A stretch of DNA of 64,000 nucleotides from the NCBI GenBank assembly GCA_051201675.1, contig CP179212.1, positions 2,604,001 to 2,668,000 of the forward strand. Reading direction: 5' to 3'. Every line of letters starts with the position of its first letter. The stretch's first letter is position 1. The DNA comes from HTCC2207 sp002685195. GTDB taxonomy: Bacteria; Pseudomonadota; Gammaproteobacteria; Pseudomonadales; Porticoccaceae. The notes under the pieces were generated by a model. The model searched no databases. It worked only from the letters and a program-made list of their open reading frames with translations, and was not told where the DNA came from. This document shows, in pieces, positions 25,217-34,113 of the stretch. Position numbers and translations under genes: made by a program.

Positions 25217-27994
25217 CTAGTGTGCCTCATCCCAGTTATTGCCCACTCCCACGTCGACCACCAGAGGAACTTTAAGGCTAGCGGCATTTTCCATTCTTTG
25301 GGCCAGCCCTTCAGTAACTTGTTGTAATTCATGTTCCGGTACTTCTAAGATAAGCTCATCGTGGACTTGCATGATCATTACGCTGGTCAAGCCGCTGTGT
25401 TGTAACCAATCATCCACAGAAATCATAGCCAACTTTATTATGTCTGCGGCAGTTCCTTGCATAGGCGCATTAATTGCCGTGCGCTCAGCCGCTTGGCGAC
25501 GCATCCCGTTTCGTGAATTAATTTCAGGTAGATACAGCCGCCGCCCAAAAAATGTCTCAACATAACCCTGTTCGGCTGCACTACTGCGAACATTGTTCAT
25601 GTAGCTTAAAACACCCGGATAACGATCAAAGTAGGTATCAATGTATTCTGCAGCCTGTTTACGCCCAATGTTCAGTTGCCTCGCCAGGCCAAAGGCAGAC
25701 ATGCCATAGATCAATCCAAAATTAATTGCTTTGGCACTGCGACGTTGGTCAGCTGTCACAGCATCTGGATCTGTAGCAAACACCTCTGCTGCTGTGGCGC
25801 GGTGAATATCCTGCCCAGCTGCAAAAGCAGCAACTAGACTGGGGTCTTCTGAAAGGTGTGCCATAATCCGCAGCTCAATCTGAGAATAATCTGCCGCCAC
25901 CATTTTTTTACCTTGTCCAGCAATAAAGGCCTGTCGAACTCTACGGCCTTCTGCATTTCGCACTGGAATGTTTTGTAAATTTGGATCTGAGGACGATAGC
26001 CGTCCGGTCGCAGTCCCTGATTGATGGTAGGAGGTATGTATTCTCTTAGTTGCTCGGTTGATCATCGTTGGCAACTTGTCGGTGTAGGTGGACTTGAGCT
26101 TCGCTAGCCCTCGGTGCTCTAGCAATACCTTTGGAAGTGGGTAATCTAGCGCCAACTCTTGTAGCACCTCTTCCTTAGTGGAGGGCGCACCCTTGGCGGT
26201 CTTTTTCAACACCGGGATTTCTAGCTTAGTAAAGAGGATCTCTCCCAACTGTTTGGGTGATGCTAGGTTAAATTCTTGCCCTGCGAGCTCCCATGCTTGC
26301 TTCTCAAGCTCTATAATCCGCACCGCCAGCTCTTGGCTCTGCTGAAACAATAAAGTGTCATCAACTAAGGCACCTGCGCGCTCAATTCTCGAGAGGACCG
26401 GCACCAAGGGTAATTCAATATCGACAAGCACGCTTTTTAATGCTGGCTCCGCCGACACCTGAGGCCAAAGCGCCTGATGCAAGCGTAGCGTAATGTCTGC
26501 GTCTTCCGCGGCATAGGGCCCAGCTTCTTCTAAGGCGACTTGGTTAAAGGTTAACTGACCCGCGCCCTTGCCCGCTACATCAGCAAACTTAATAGTCCCC
26601 TCATCGAGGTACTTTTCAGCCAAGCTGTCCATATCGTGGCGGGTCGCCACCGAGTCAAGGACGTAGGACTCAAGCATGGTGTCAAACTCTACGCCCTCAA
26701 GAGCAACGCCATGTTGAGCAAATATACTCATGTCATACTTTAGGTTTTGCCCTACCTTTTTAACACTTGGGTCTTCCAAGAGCGGCTTAAGCTTGGCCAT
26801 GACCAACTCCCTTGGCAGCTGATCAGGAGCCCCCAAGTAGTCATGCCCAAATGGAATGTAAGCGGCCTTTCCCGCCTCAACTGCCACGGAAATACCCACA
26901 AGGTCAGCAACCATATAATCTAAGCTGGTGGTTTCGGTATCCACCGCAACCAGCTCAGCTGCTCGAATACATGCTACCCATTCATCAAGTTCGGATTCTG
27001 TCAGCACCGTTTGATAGTCTTTTTGAATGTCGGCCTTAGTAGGGGAGTCTTTAGGTTGAGCTGAGACTTCTTTATCCTCATTAGGAGTTTGGCTAGGAGT
27101 AGTTGTATCGGCTGTCTTGCCTTGCGATAACTCTGTAGTCCACGCCTTAAACTCCATATCGGCAAACAAATCGCCAAGAACACTTAGGTCAGGAGCCTCG
27201 TTGTGGAGCTCACTAATACCCAGCGGCAATGGCACGTCTGTTTTGATGGTTGCTAGTTGGTAGGACAGGTAGGCAAGATCACGATGCTCCTCAAGTTTAG
27301 GCGCCATGTTTTTCGCACCCCGGAACTCTAATCCCGCCACCTCATCTAGCCTGCTATAAATAGCATCTAACCCTCCGATTCCCTGCAAAAGACCGAGCGC
27401 CGTCTTTTCACCCACGCCGGGAACGCCGGGTATGTTGTCTGACTTATCTCCGAGTAAGGCTAAAAAATCGATAATAAGCTCAGGAGGGATACCAAATTTT
27501 TCGATCACTCCCTCACGATCTAGTAGAGTATTGGTCATGGTGTTGACCAAGGTAATATGTTCATTGACCAGCTGAGCTATGTCTTTGTCACCTGTTGAAA
27601 CAACCACAGGCTGTTCAATAATGGTTGCCTGAACCGCTAAAGTCCCAATGACATCATCTGCCTCAACGCCATCAATAATAAGCATTGGTAATCCCATCGC
27701 CTGAATGATTTGATGGATGGGCTCAATTTGCATCCTGAGGTCATCAGGCATAGGAGGGCGGTTAGCCTTATATTCGCTGTACATATCATCTCTAAACGTT
27801 TTCCCCTTGGCATCAAATACAACAACCAAAGTGCTTTCAGGATAATCTTTTTGAAGCCTCCTCATCATGTTAATCACGCCTTTTACGGCACCGGTAGGCT
27901 TTCCCTTACTGTTGGTTAAGGGTGGCAGTGCGTGATAAGCCCGGTAAAGATAGGAAGATCCATCAACAAGAATAAGCGGAGTTTTTTCAATCAT
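25217..27994 (-). CDS. polA: DNA polymerase I
   Basis: A 925-residue three-domain replication and repair polymerase. Residues 1 to about 290 are the 5' nuclease (LILVDGSSYLYRAYHALPPL, GVEADDVIGTLA, LGDKSDNIPGVPGVGEKTA). About 330-520 is the 3'-5' exonuclease, with the proofreading motif AVDTETTSLD, so it should be active. The C-terminal polymerase domain has motif A DYSQIELRIMAHLS, motif B RRSAKAINFGLIYGMSAFG and motif C VHDELILEV. It fills Okazaki gaps and repair patches. It lies beside engB and the zinc locus as in Pseudomonas. A flexible Thr/Lys-rich linker separates the first two domains. Confidence 0.98.
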   Translation of the reverse strand: MIEKTPLILVDGSSYLYRAYHALPPLTNSKGKPTGAVKGVINMMRRLQKDYPESTLVVVFDAKGKTFRDDMYSEYKANRPPMPDDLRMQIEPIHQIIQAMGLPMLIIDGVEADDVIGTLAVQATIIEQPVVVSTGDKDIAQLVNEHITLVNTMTNTLLDREGVIEKFGIPPELIIDFLALLGDKSDNIPGVPGVGEKTALGLLQGIGGLDAIYSRLDEVAGLEFRGAKNMAPKLEEHRDLAYLSYQLATIKTDVPLPLGISELHNEAPDLSVLGDLFADMEFKAWTTELSQGKTADTTTPSQTPNEDKEVSAQPKDSPTKADIQKDYQTVLTESELDEWVACIRAAELVAVDTETTSLDYMVADLVGISVAVEAGKAAYIPFGHDYLGAPDQLPRELVMAKLKPLLEDPSVKKVGQNLKYDMSIFAQHGVALEGVEFDTMLESYVLDSVATRHDMDSLAEKYLDEGTIKFADVAGKGAGQLTFNQVALEEAGPYAAEDADITLRLHQALWPQVSAEPALKSVLVDIELPLVPVLSRIERAGALVDDTLLFQQSQELAVRIIELEKQAWELAGQEFNLASPKQLGEILFTKLEIPVLKKTAKGAPSTKEEVLQELALDYPLPKVLLEHRGLAKLKSTYTDKLPTMINRATKRIHTSYHQSGTATGRLSSSDPNLQNIPVRNAEGRRVRQAFIAGQGKKMVAADYSQIELRIMAHLSEDPSLVAAFAAGQDIHRATAAEVFATDPDAVTADQRRSAKAINFGLIYGMSAFGLARQLNIGRKQAAEYIDTYFDRYPGVLSYMNNVRSSAAEQGYVETFFGRRLYLPEINSRNGMRRQAAERTAINAPMQGTAADIIKLAMISVDDWLQHSGLTSVMIMQVHDELILEVPEHELQQVTEGLAQRMENAASLKVPLVVDVGVGNNWDEAH

Positions 27995-28042
27995 GATCTA
28001 CCTGTCTTTTGCTACTTTAATATTTTTCTAAGAATACAGTAT

Positions 28043-28918
28043 TTAAGAGAAGCAGGCTTTAAATTGAGCCGTGAAAGTTTGTATAAACTCAGCATAGCCT
28101 GTTTCGCTCAGTTGCTGGTTAGCTCCTTGTGCATCTAAAGTGCGCAAAGGCAGGTCTAGAGAACTCGCAACAACAAAGGCGTCTTTATCTCCATACTGAG
28201 GCTCAACAAATACACACTTTACATCATTTTCTTTCGCAAATTTGCGCAATACATACTGACTTTTTGCTCCTTTGCGGGCGCCATTTGCTTCGCGCAAAGA
28301 TCTACCTTTAGAGACTTTAAAGGCTTTGGCGAAATGTCCGAGCATATCGTGGTGAGAAATATAAGAAAGCTCCATAACTGACGCTAGATTTTCTTCAATG
28401 GCCAAGATTTGTATCTCAGTAATAATGTCTTGCTGTGAAAACCCAAATGCTCCCTGAATTGCTCGCGCAATGGTATTGGCGTTATGGGGATTTAACCATA
28501 CGTGGGGATCTAAACTATGATGGCTGCCCCTTTGATTATCTTTTGACTCTACAAAATCAAGATCTAGATCTAATACTTTGATGAATTTACCCTCTGGAAG
28601 CCCTTTTATAGCCTTAGCAATACCAGGCTCCATCTGATCCCCAATAAAAATAACAAGTTCAGCGCGGTGAATTTTCTCCAAAGAGCCAACTGAAAGGACA
28701 ATATCATGAGCAGATTGCTTAGCAGATTGAAGAAATTCAATTTTTGCATGCTTACCAAGGGCTGCTTTAGCTATGATGGCCAGCGGCTTTGTCGTCGTAA
28801 CAACCAGTGGTCTGGCTGGTTCCATGGTGTCACTGGATGTCCGAGCACTAATATCCAGTGGATGTAAAATCACGAGCAACGCTAGACAGCAAAATATGTT
28901 ATAGTATAACTGTTTAAT
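28043..28918 (-). CDS. znuA: Zinc ABC transporter substrate-binding protein ZnuA (probable ATT start)
   Basis: A periplasmic zinc-binding protein of the cluster A-I family (PF01297) that feeds ZnuB/ZnuC. Visible segments: a first metal-site region TTTKPLAIIAKAALG, VIFIGDQMEP, LDPHVWLNPHN, ISHHDMLGHF and FVEPQYG; the His-rich loop is very short (GSHHSLDPH). No in-frame ATG or GTG gives a signal peptide. The first conventional start (TTG 28879) would cut the signal peptide and has no ribosome-binding site. ATT 28918, with GAGG seven bases upstream, yields IKQLYYNIFCCLALLVIL, a good signal peptide. A Zur box overlaps the first codons and another lies upstream. Confidence 0.85.
   Translation of the reverse strand: MKQLYYNIFCCLALLVILHPLDISARTSSDTMEPARPLVVTTTKPLAIIAKAALGKHAKIEFLQSAKQSAHDIVLSVGSLEKIHRAELVIFIGDQMEPGIAKAIKGLPEGKFIKVLDLDLDFVESKDNQRGSHHSLDPHVWLNPHNANTIARAIQGAFGFSQQDIITEIQILAIEENLASVMELSYISHHDMLGHFAKAFKVSKGRSLREANGARKGAKSQYVLRKFAKENDVKCVFVEPQYGDKDAFVVASSLDLPLRTLDAQGANQQLSETGYAEFIQTFTAQFKACFS
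28898..28910. promoter_or_regulatory. Second Zur box, at the 5' end of znuA
   Basis: GTTATAGTATAAC is a perfect 6-1-6 inverted repeat identical in its arms to the core of the main Zur box 49 bases away (centre to centre). It lies inside the first codons of znuA if the ATT start is right, or just upstream if TTG 28879 is used, and would strengthen repression of znuA. Confidence 0.7.
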
Positions 28919-28943
28919 ACCTAAGCCTCTAAAATTTGCTATT

Positions 28944-28962
28944 AATGTTATATTATAACATT
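28944..28962. promoter_or_regulatory. Zur box between znuA and zur
   Basis: AATGTTATA-T-TATAACATT is a perfect 9-1-9 inverted repeat that matches the known Zur operator core of Gammaproteobacteria. It lies 15 bases before the zur start and 25 before the proposed znuA start, so one site can repress both divergent transcripts (znuA; zur-znuC-znuB) when zinc is sufficient. Confidence 0.92.
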
Positions 28963-28977
28963 ACATTAAATGAATAG

Positions 28978-29502
28978 ATGGATGTTTTTATGCTTACCAA
29001 CACTCGTTTAGTCTATGGGCAACACGATCATAGCCGCTGCATTGATGCCGCCCTATCTCGAGCCGAGGACCTCTGTCAAAAGAAGAATGCTAAACTAACG
29101 CCGACGCGAGCAACAGTGCTAAGTATACTATGGCAAAGTCATCGACCATTAGGGGCATATCAAGTTCAAGATCGTCTTTCAAAAATCACGGGGAAAGCAA
29201 TCGCGCCACCCACAGTGTATCGTGCCATAGAGTTTCTTCTACGTCTTGGGCTTATCCATAGATTACCCTCTCTGAATGCCTATATTGGCTGCCCTTTCCC
29301 CAACAGCGAGCACAGTAATCTATTTATGATTTGCATTGAATGTGGTTGCGTAGCTGAAATAGCCGATGCTTCTCTAAATACACTTCTTCAAACGGCCTGC
29401 GACAAGACAAATTTTAAGCTTCACTCACAAAACGTAGAGCTATTTGGTGTCTGCCCCCAGTGTTCTGTTCCCACTATCAACGAAGATATAAGCCATGTCT
29501 AG
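28978..29502 (+). CDS. zur: Zinc uptake regulator Zur (Fur family)
   Basis: A 174-residue metalloregulator that represses zinc uptake genes when loaded with zinc. A winged helix (LTPTRATVLSILWQSHRPLGAYQVQDRLS; TVYRAIEFLLRLGLIHRL) precedes a dimerisation domain with the structural zinc site CIECGC and CPQC, and His-rich HDHSRC near the N-terminus. It is divergent from znuA across a Zur box and heads zur-znuC-znuB, so it is probably autoregulated. ATG 28978 and ATG 28990 are both possible starts. It overlaps znuC by eight bases. Confidence 0.95.
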   Translation: MDVFMLTNTRLVYGQHDHSRCIDAALSRAEDLCQKKNAKLTPTRATVLSILWQSHRPLGAYQVQDRLSKITGKAIAPPTVYRAIEFLLRLGLIHRLPSLNAYIGCPFPNSEHSNLFMICIECGCVAEIADASLNTLLQTACDKTNFKLHSQNVELFGVCPQCSVPTINEDISHV

Positions 29503-30256
29503 ATTATTATTAACCTTAAATGGTATCCACAAATCTTTTGCAGGAAAACCTGTCATAGAAGACGTTTCCCTTTCTCTGAAACAGGGCGAGATTACTACTT
29601 TAATCGGCCCTAATGGTGCCGGCAAATCAACCTTGGCTAAGATTATTCTTGGTCTGATTAAACCTGACTCTGGGACAAGGTTGCCTAACGCAGAATTGAA
29701 CATAGGCTATATGCCTCAAAAAATTAGCATTGATCCGACATTACCCATCTCAACCTGTCGCTTTTTGCAGCTTGCTAACACTTCTCATCAAGCTTGCCAT
29801 CAGGCGCTGGAGTCTGTTGGAATCAGGCATTTGACAAAAATCCCAATTCAGAGGTTATCGGGTGGCGAATTACAGCGGGCATTACTCGCTAGAGCAATTC
29901 TCCGTAATCCTAATTTGTTGGTTTTGGACGAGCCGGTTCAGGGTGTTGATGTTAACGGTCAAAATGCGCTATACAAGATGATCAATAGTCTAGCCAAAAC
30001 TCTAAACTGTGGTGTATTAATGGTGTCTCATGATCTGCATTTAGTGATGTCTGCCACAGACCAGGTGATTTGCTTAAACCGACATATCTGCTGTGAAGGT
30101 CATCCAGAGAAAGTAACTCAGGATCCTGCTTTTATAGACATTTTTGGTCAAACAACTGCTATTTATTCCCACCACCATGACCACGATCATAACTTACATG
30201 GCGAAGTTCTTGATGATCACACTCATCAGCATGGGGAGTCTTGTAATCATGACTGA
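29495..30256 (+). CDS. znuC: Zinc ABC transporter ATP-binding protein ZnuC
   Basis: A 253-residue ATPase powering zinc import. Walker A GPNGAGKSTLAK, the ABC signature LSGGELQRALLARAI, Walker B LLVLDEP and the switch His in VSHDLH are all present. The C-terminus carries a His/Asp-rich tail (HHHDHDHNLHGE; THQHGESCNHD) that could bind zinc near the membrane. Its start overlaps zur by eight bases and its stop overlaps znuB by eight bases (ATGACTGA), so the three genes are translationally coupled. Confidence 0.96.
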   Translation: MSRLLLTLNGIHKSFAGKPVIEDVSLSLKQGEITTLIGPNGAGKSTLAKIILGLIKPDSGTRLPNAELNIGYMPQKISIDPTLPISTCRFLQLANTSHQACHQALESVGIRHLTKIPIQRLSGGELQRALLARAILRNPNLLVLDEPVQGVDVNGQNALYKMINSLAKTLNCGVLMVSHDLHLVMSATDQVICLNRHICCEGHPEKVTQDPAFIDIFGQTTAIYSHHHDHDHNLHGEVLDDHTHQHGESCNHD

Positions 30257-31037
30257 TTTTTTATTGTATGCTTTCCTTGCCGGCGTCGGCGTCGCCGCTG
30301 TGGCTGGGCCATTGGGCTGTTTTGTTGTCTGGAGACGGATGGCATACTTTGGCGACACCCTTGCCCATAGCGCTCTGTTGGGTGTATCTCTAGGCGTTAT
30401 GCTTGATATAAATCTGAATATAACCGTTACCGCTATCCCTTTGATTATGGCTATGGTTTTAGTCTTTTTGGAACAAAGAGGATTCCTATCCCTCGACACC
30501 CTGCTTGGGATTTTGTCTCACTCCGCTCTTGCCTTAGGTTTGGTTGTTATTTCTTTATTACCTGATGTGCGCGTAGATTTAATGTCACTTCTTTTTGGCG
30601 ATCTACTGGCAGTCACGCAAAGCGACCTCTGGGTAATTTATGGTGTAGCCTGCGCAGTAATGATCTTGTTAGGGCTGCTGTGGCAGCAACTGATAAACAT
30701 TACTGTCGATCCCGAATTAGCCGCGGTGGAAGGTACCAATGTCACCTTAGTCAGCACGGCATTAATGTTGATTACGGCCTTAGTGATTGCCCTTGCGATG
30801 AAAGTGGTGGGGGTATTGCTAATCACTGCGCTGTTGATTATTCCGGCGGCAACCGCTCGACAGCTAAGTCACACGCCCGAACAAATGGCTGTGGTGGCCA
30901 GTGTTGTTGCAATGATTGCCGTAGTGATGGGCTTAGCAATGTCTTGGTACATCGATACCCCTGCTGGGCCATCGGTTGTGATCAGTGCTGGGGTTTTATT
31001 TAGCCTATCCTTGGGTTATCGCAGACTGGCTAGTTGA
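30249..31037 (+). CDS. znuB: Zinc ABC transporter permease ZnuB
   Basis: A 262-residue inner-membrane permease of the ABC-3 family with about eight hydrophobic segments. GDTLAHSALLGVSLG in the N-terminal half is the characteristic cytoplasmic loop contacting ZnuC; LLITALLIIPAATAR is typical of the C-terminal half. I start at ATG 30249, inside the last codons of znuC, because homologous permeases begin at the same MTDFLLYAFLAG position; an in-frame start 105 bases upstream would read through znuC coding sequence. The stop overlaps the convergent Sco-family gene by eight bases. Confidence 0.95.
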   Translation: MTDFLLYAFLAGVGVAAVAGPLGCFVVWRRMAYFGDTLAHSALLGVSLGVMLDINLNITVTAIPLIMAMVLVFLEQRGFLSLDTLLGILSHSALALGLVVISLLPDVRVDLMSLLFGDLLAVTQSDLWVIYGVACAVMILLGLLWQQLINITVDPELAAVEGTNVTLVSTALMLITALVIALAMKVVGVLLITALLIIPAATARQLSHTPEQMAVVASVVAMIAVVMGLAMSWYIDTPAGPSVVISAGVLFSLSLGYRRLAS

Positions 31038-31674
31038 ATGAAGCGTAAATAGAGCGCCAGGTCTGTCGCAACATAATTTCCGAATGGGGACCTCTAAAAA
31101 AGCCATGGTAGTCCCCTTTAGGGTTGATCAAAACTATTTGCGTGCTGTGGTCAACAGTATAGTCTTCGCCCTCCAGAGGCACTTTGTTATAAGCCACGTT
31201 AATCTCAGCAGTGAAACGTCGAATCAAATGTTTGTTGCCGGTTATACCAATAAAATCAGAATTGAAATAGGGCATATACTGGGCAAGCTTTTCCACCGTG
31301 TCGCGCTCAGCATCTAAGGACACCATCAGAATCTGGAGATTGTCTTTTTCGGTCTCTTTAAGCTTGCTATAAGTTTGATTGAGAGTTGCCAATGTAGTGG
31401 GGCAGATATCAGGACAATGGGTAAACCCAAAGAAGATCATGCTCCATTTCCCCTTAAGTTGCTCCTTAGAAAAAACCTCCCCGTGGTGGTCCAGCAACTC
31501 AAAATCACTAAATACGCGAGGCGTATTGAGTACTATAGCCCCATTAGCTCGAAGCTCCTGATCGTTCATGACCACAGGCTGATCCATCTTCCAGATGAAT
31601 CCTGATATCACTAAGCAAATAATACATAAGACAAATAGAACCGTCCGCCTAATCCCCGTTTCTTGTTGCGTCAT
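31030..31674 (-). CDS. SCO1/SenC family copper chaperone
   Basis: A 214-residue protein with one N-terminal membrane anchor (VLFVLCIICLVISGFIW) and a periplasmic thioredoxin-like domain. The copper site is complete: CPDIC in FTHCPDICPTTL and a distal His in TVDHSTQIV. Sco proteins deliver copper to the CuA centre of cytochrome oxidase subunit II, encoded at the other end of this cluster. It follows cyoE after 11 bases and is the last gene of the oxidase assembly run. Confidence 0.93.
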   Translation of the reverse strand: MTQQETGIRRTVLFVLCIICLVISGFIWKMDQPVVMNDQELRANGAIVLNTPRVFSDFELLDHHGEVFSKEQLKGKWSMIFFGFTHCPDICPTTLATLNQTYSKLKETEKDNLQILMVSLDAERDTVEKLAQYMPYFNSDFIGITGNKHLIRRFTAEINVAYNKVPLEGEDYTVDHSTQIVLINPKGDYHGFFRGPHSEIMLRQTWRSIYASFN

Positions 31675-31685
31675 AAGGTTGTCCT

Positions 31686-32600
31686 TTAACCGGCAGGTAA
31701 GTAGGTTACTGTTTCAATAAAATAGTGATCCACCAACATCACGGCGAACAACACCATTAAGTAAACAATAGAATACTGAAAAGTCTTCATCCCAGAGTTG
31801 CCGCCTTCACTACGCAACATAACTATTGCCCAATAAAGGAACCCCAACCCCAACAATAGCGAACTGACAAGGTACAGCCATCCAAACATTCCAGTGAGGT
31901 AGGGCATAGTGGTGACAATAATCAGCAATAAGGTATACAGAAGGATATTTATTTTCGTGTATCTCTCTCCATGGGTTACTGGAAGCATGGGGATCTTGGC
32001 TTTGGCGTACTCGTCTTTGCGGTGCACTGCTAGAGCCCAAAAGTGTGGTGGCGTCCAAGCGAAAATAATTAGTACCAATAGCAGAGCGTTGTGATGGATC
32101 TCTCCTGTCACTGCTGTCCACCCCAACAATGGTGGCGCAGCTCCCGCCAGGCCACCAATGACAATATTTTGCGGGGTCGCTCGCTTCAAAAACATAGTGT
32201 AAATAAACGCATAGCCCACCAGTGATGCGAGGGTAAGCCAGGCAGTCAACACGTTGGTAAAAATAAGTAGTATGGCCATTCCCAGCAAGCCTGTAATCAG
32301 GGCAAACAGAATCGCCTGTCGGGGCGTTATACGCCCTTGGGCAAGAGGGCGATTGAGAGTTCGAGCCATTTTGTCATCCACATGACGATCAACAATATGA
32401 TTGACTGCTGCAGCTGACCCCGCACAGAGGGCAATCCCTAAATTACCAAAAATAAGTACCGACAAAGGAACCGACTGTTGAGTAGCCAAAACCATACCGA
32501 TAACCGAGGTAAGGATCATCAACGCGACCACATTAGGCTTACATAACTCTAAGTAGTCACGCCAGCTAACAGCGGCGGTGTTTAACTCGGTTTGGGACAT
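31686..32600 (-). CDS. cyoE: Protoheme IX farnesyltransferase (haem O synthase)
   Basis: A 304-residue integral membrane prenyltransferase of the UbiA superfamily with about nine transmembrane segments. It adds a farnesyl group to haem B to make haem O, the precursor of haem A. The Asp-rich motif NHIVDRHVDDKMARTLNRP and the second loop beginning RKDEYAKAKIPMLPV are visible. It lies between a Sco-family gene and a degenerate Sco-like gene. The usual partner ctaA (haem A synthase), normally adjacent, is not present here. Confidence 0.95.
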   Translation of the reverse strand: MSQTELNTAAVSWRDYLELCKPNVVALMILTSVIGMVLATQQSVPLSVLIFGNLGIALCAGSAAAVNHIVDRHVDDKMARTLNRPLAQGRITPRQAILFALITGLLGMAILLIFTNVLTAWLTLASLVGYAFIYTMFLKRATPQNIVIGGLAGAAPPLLGWTAVTGEIHHNALLLVLIIFAWTPPHFWALAVHRKDEYAKAKIPMLPVTHGERYTKINILLYTLLLIIVTTMPYLTGMFGWLYLVSSLLLGLGFLYWAIVMLRSEGGNSGMKTFQYSIVYLMVLFAVMLVDHYFIETVTYLPAG

Positions 32601-32649
32601 TGACCTTTTCTCCGAAGAATTAAAACCAGTTTAACCTAAGATAGACGCT

Positions 32650-33267
32650 CTAGCGATCTGGTGAATATTTTAGCAAATGTTTTAAGTCATCAAGCAGTCC
32701 ATTACCATCATGCTCTTTAGTATAATAAAGAATACCTTGTTGATCTGGAGTCATGACAAAATGTCGTGGCTCAAGCATATCCCATTCAGCTGAACTTCCA
32801 GCAACAACCTGAGCAATCATGTCCGCTTCGATTGGCAGAATTGTTAGGAAAGGATGAACCATTTTTAACTCCTCGATTCGTTGAGAATTAATGGTATCCA
32901 TGTCGGGTAAAAAAATCCGCTCGACGCGACCCGTAGACTTACCCAACAGCATATGAACTTGCCTGCTGCTAAACAACATCTCTTCACAAACACTATCACA
33001 GCCATTTCCTCCAGTGGTAACTACTTTCCACTTTGGCCTGCCCTCTGACTCCAAAGATTCGAGCACCGACGTAAAGTCGAGCGTTGGTCTGACTAATTCG
33101 CCAACATTCGTTGTTCCCAGCATCGATATCATTTCCTGTCGCTGCTGCTCAGTTTTTGGCACCATAATAAAACCAGCCAAAATAACACCGCCGACGATCA
33201 ACAGCATCAACCAAATCTGATACTGAAATCCACGCTGCTTTGGCGATATCTTGCTTTGCTCGTTCAT
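32650..33267 (-). CDS. Cox-locus membrane protein with degenerate Sco-like domain
   Basis: A 205-residue protein with one N-terminal transmembrane helix (IWLMLLIVGGVILAGFIMV) and a periplasmic domain. It occupies the place of the uncharacterised PA0111 protein in the Pseudomonas oxidase cluster. The domain resembles Sco/thioredoxin folds, with CDSVC (C-x3-C) where Sco has its copper site, but lacks a convincing distal His motif. A role in oxidase copper loading or thiol handling is inference. I start at ATG 33267; an in-frame start at 33321 would overlap surf1. Confidence 0.8.
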   Translation of the reverse strand: MNEQSKISPKQRGFQYQIWLMLLIVGGVILAGFIMVPKTEQQRQEMISMLGTTNVGELVRPTLDFTSVLESLESEGRPKWKVVTTGGNGCDSVCEEMLFSSRQVHMLLGKSTGRVERIFLPDMDTINSQRIEELKMVHPFLTILPIEADMIAQVVAGSSAEWDMLEPRHFVMTPDQQGILYYTKEHDGNGLLDDLKHLLKYSPDR

Positions 33268-33304
33268 TATTAATTTTCCCTGTTTAATTTGGCACCAAGG
33301 CCAC

Positions 33305-34072
33305 TTACTTTCTTTTAACAAAGGACCCTAAATTTGAGTTAGCGATCAAGGTCATCAATAACAGTACCGCGGCCATTATAAACCACTGAACCGCATACCC
33401 AGTGTGCTTCGCAGGCTGCACTGAAACTGTTACCCAGCCTGTTTTGAGAGCCCCTATAGAATCTGAGTCTAAGCGCAATTGATAATCGAAAAAGTCATTG
33501 CCATACAACTCCTCAGCACGTTCAGCTGACACCCAGCCTACTCTACTCGGCCACTGGCTCACCGTTTTAATGCCATCGTCTAAGCGATAACCACCACCTA
33601 AACTGCGGTACAAAACTCCCCGCAACTGAACCTCTCCTTCTACTGATTCAACCACGGGCAGTTCATTTCTGTTCAGTGACGCTGGCACCCAACCCCTATT
33701 GACTAAAATAGCCTGGCTGCGCCCATTAACTTTCAGCCCGTCTACTGCAAGAGCCTCCAATATTTCATATCCAGGCCGCCCATTTTTAACTCTATTATCT
33801 AGCAATATACGTCTGTTTCCATCCAACGTACCTGTTACCCACGCTGCTCGATACTGGTAATTTTCATCTCGCTTCAGTTCTGCCAAACCAATGGGAGCTG
33901 CCTGCTGATTAGCATTAAACTCATCCAAAATACGTTGCTTTTCATCGGCACGTTCTAGTTGCCAAAACCCTAACGAGATCAGCAAAGGGAAAAACAGAGT
34001 TGCAAGCACTAAAAGACTTGCGTTAGGTTGCCACTCAAATTTTTCTGGAGAAACGTGGGGCTCTCGGCTCAT
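33305..34072 (-). CDS. SURF1 family cytochrome oxidase biogenesis protein
   Basis: A 255-residue membrane protein with the SURF1 topology: a helix near the N-terminus (LLVLATLFFPLLISLGFWQL), a periplasmic domain, and a helix near the C-terminus (YAVQWFIMAAVLLLMTLI). The family motifs LGFWQLERADEK, ILVNRGWVP and HTGYAVQWF are visible. SURF1 proteins help insert haem A into subunit I. It follows the oxidase structural genes on the same strand, separated from coxC by the oppositely oriented small DUF2909 gene. Confidence 0.92.
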   Translation of the reverse strand: MSREPHVSPEKFEWQPNASLLVLATLFFPLLISLGFWQLERADEKQRILDEFNANQQAAPIGLAELKRDENYQYRAAWVTGTLDGNRRILLDNRVKNGRPGYEILEALAVDGLKVNGRSQAILVNRGWVPASLNRNELPVVESVEGEVQLRGVLYRSLGGGYRLDDGIKTVSQWPSRVGWVSAERAEELYGNDFFDYQLRLDSDSIGALKTGWVTVSVQPAKHTGYAVQWFIMAAVLLLMTLIANSNLGSFVKRK

Positions 34073-34113
34073 ATGTGTTTAAATCCTTGTCTTTATCTAG
34101 GACCTTAACCGTT

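Noticed and set aside
30680..31003. Cys/Gly-rich 107-codon frame inside znuB
   Set aside because: It is an alternative frame of a transmembrane gene; the composition results from znuB codons, and znuB itself is unambiguous.
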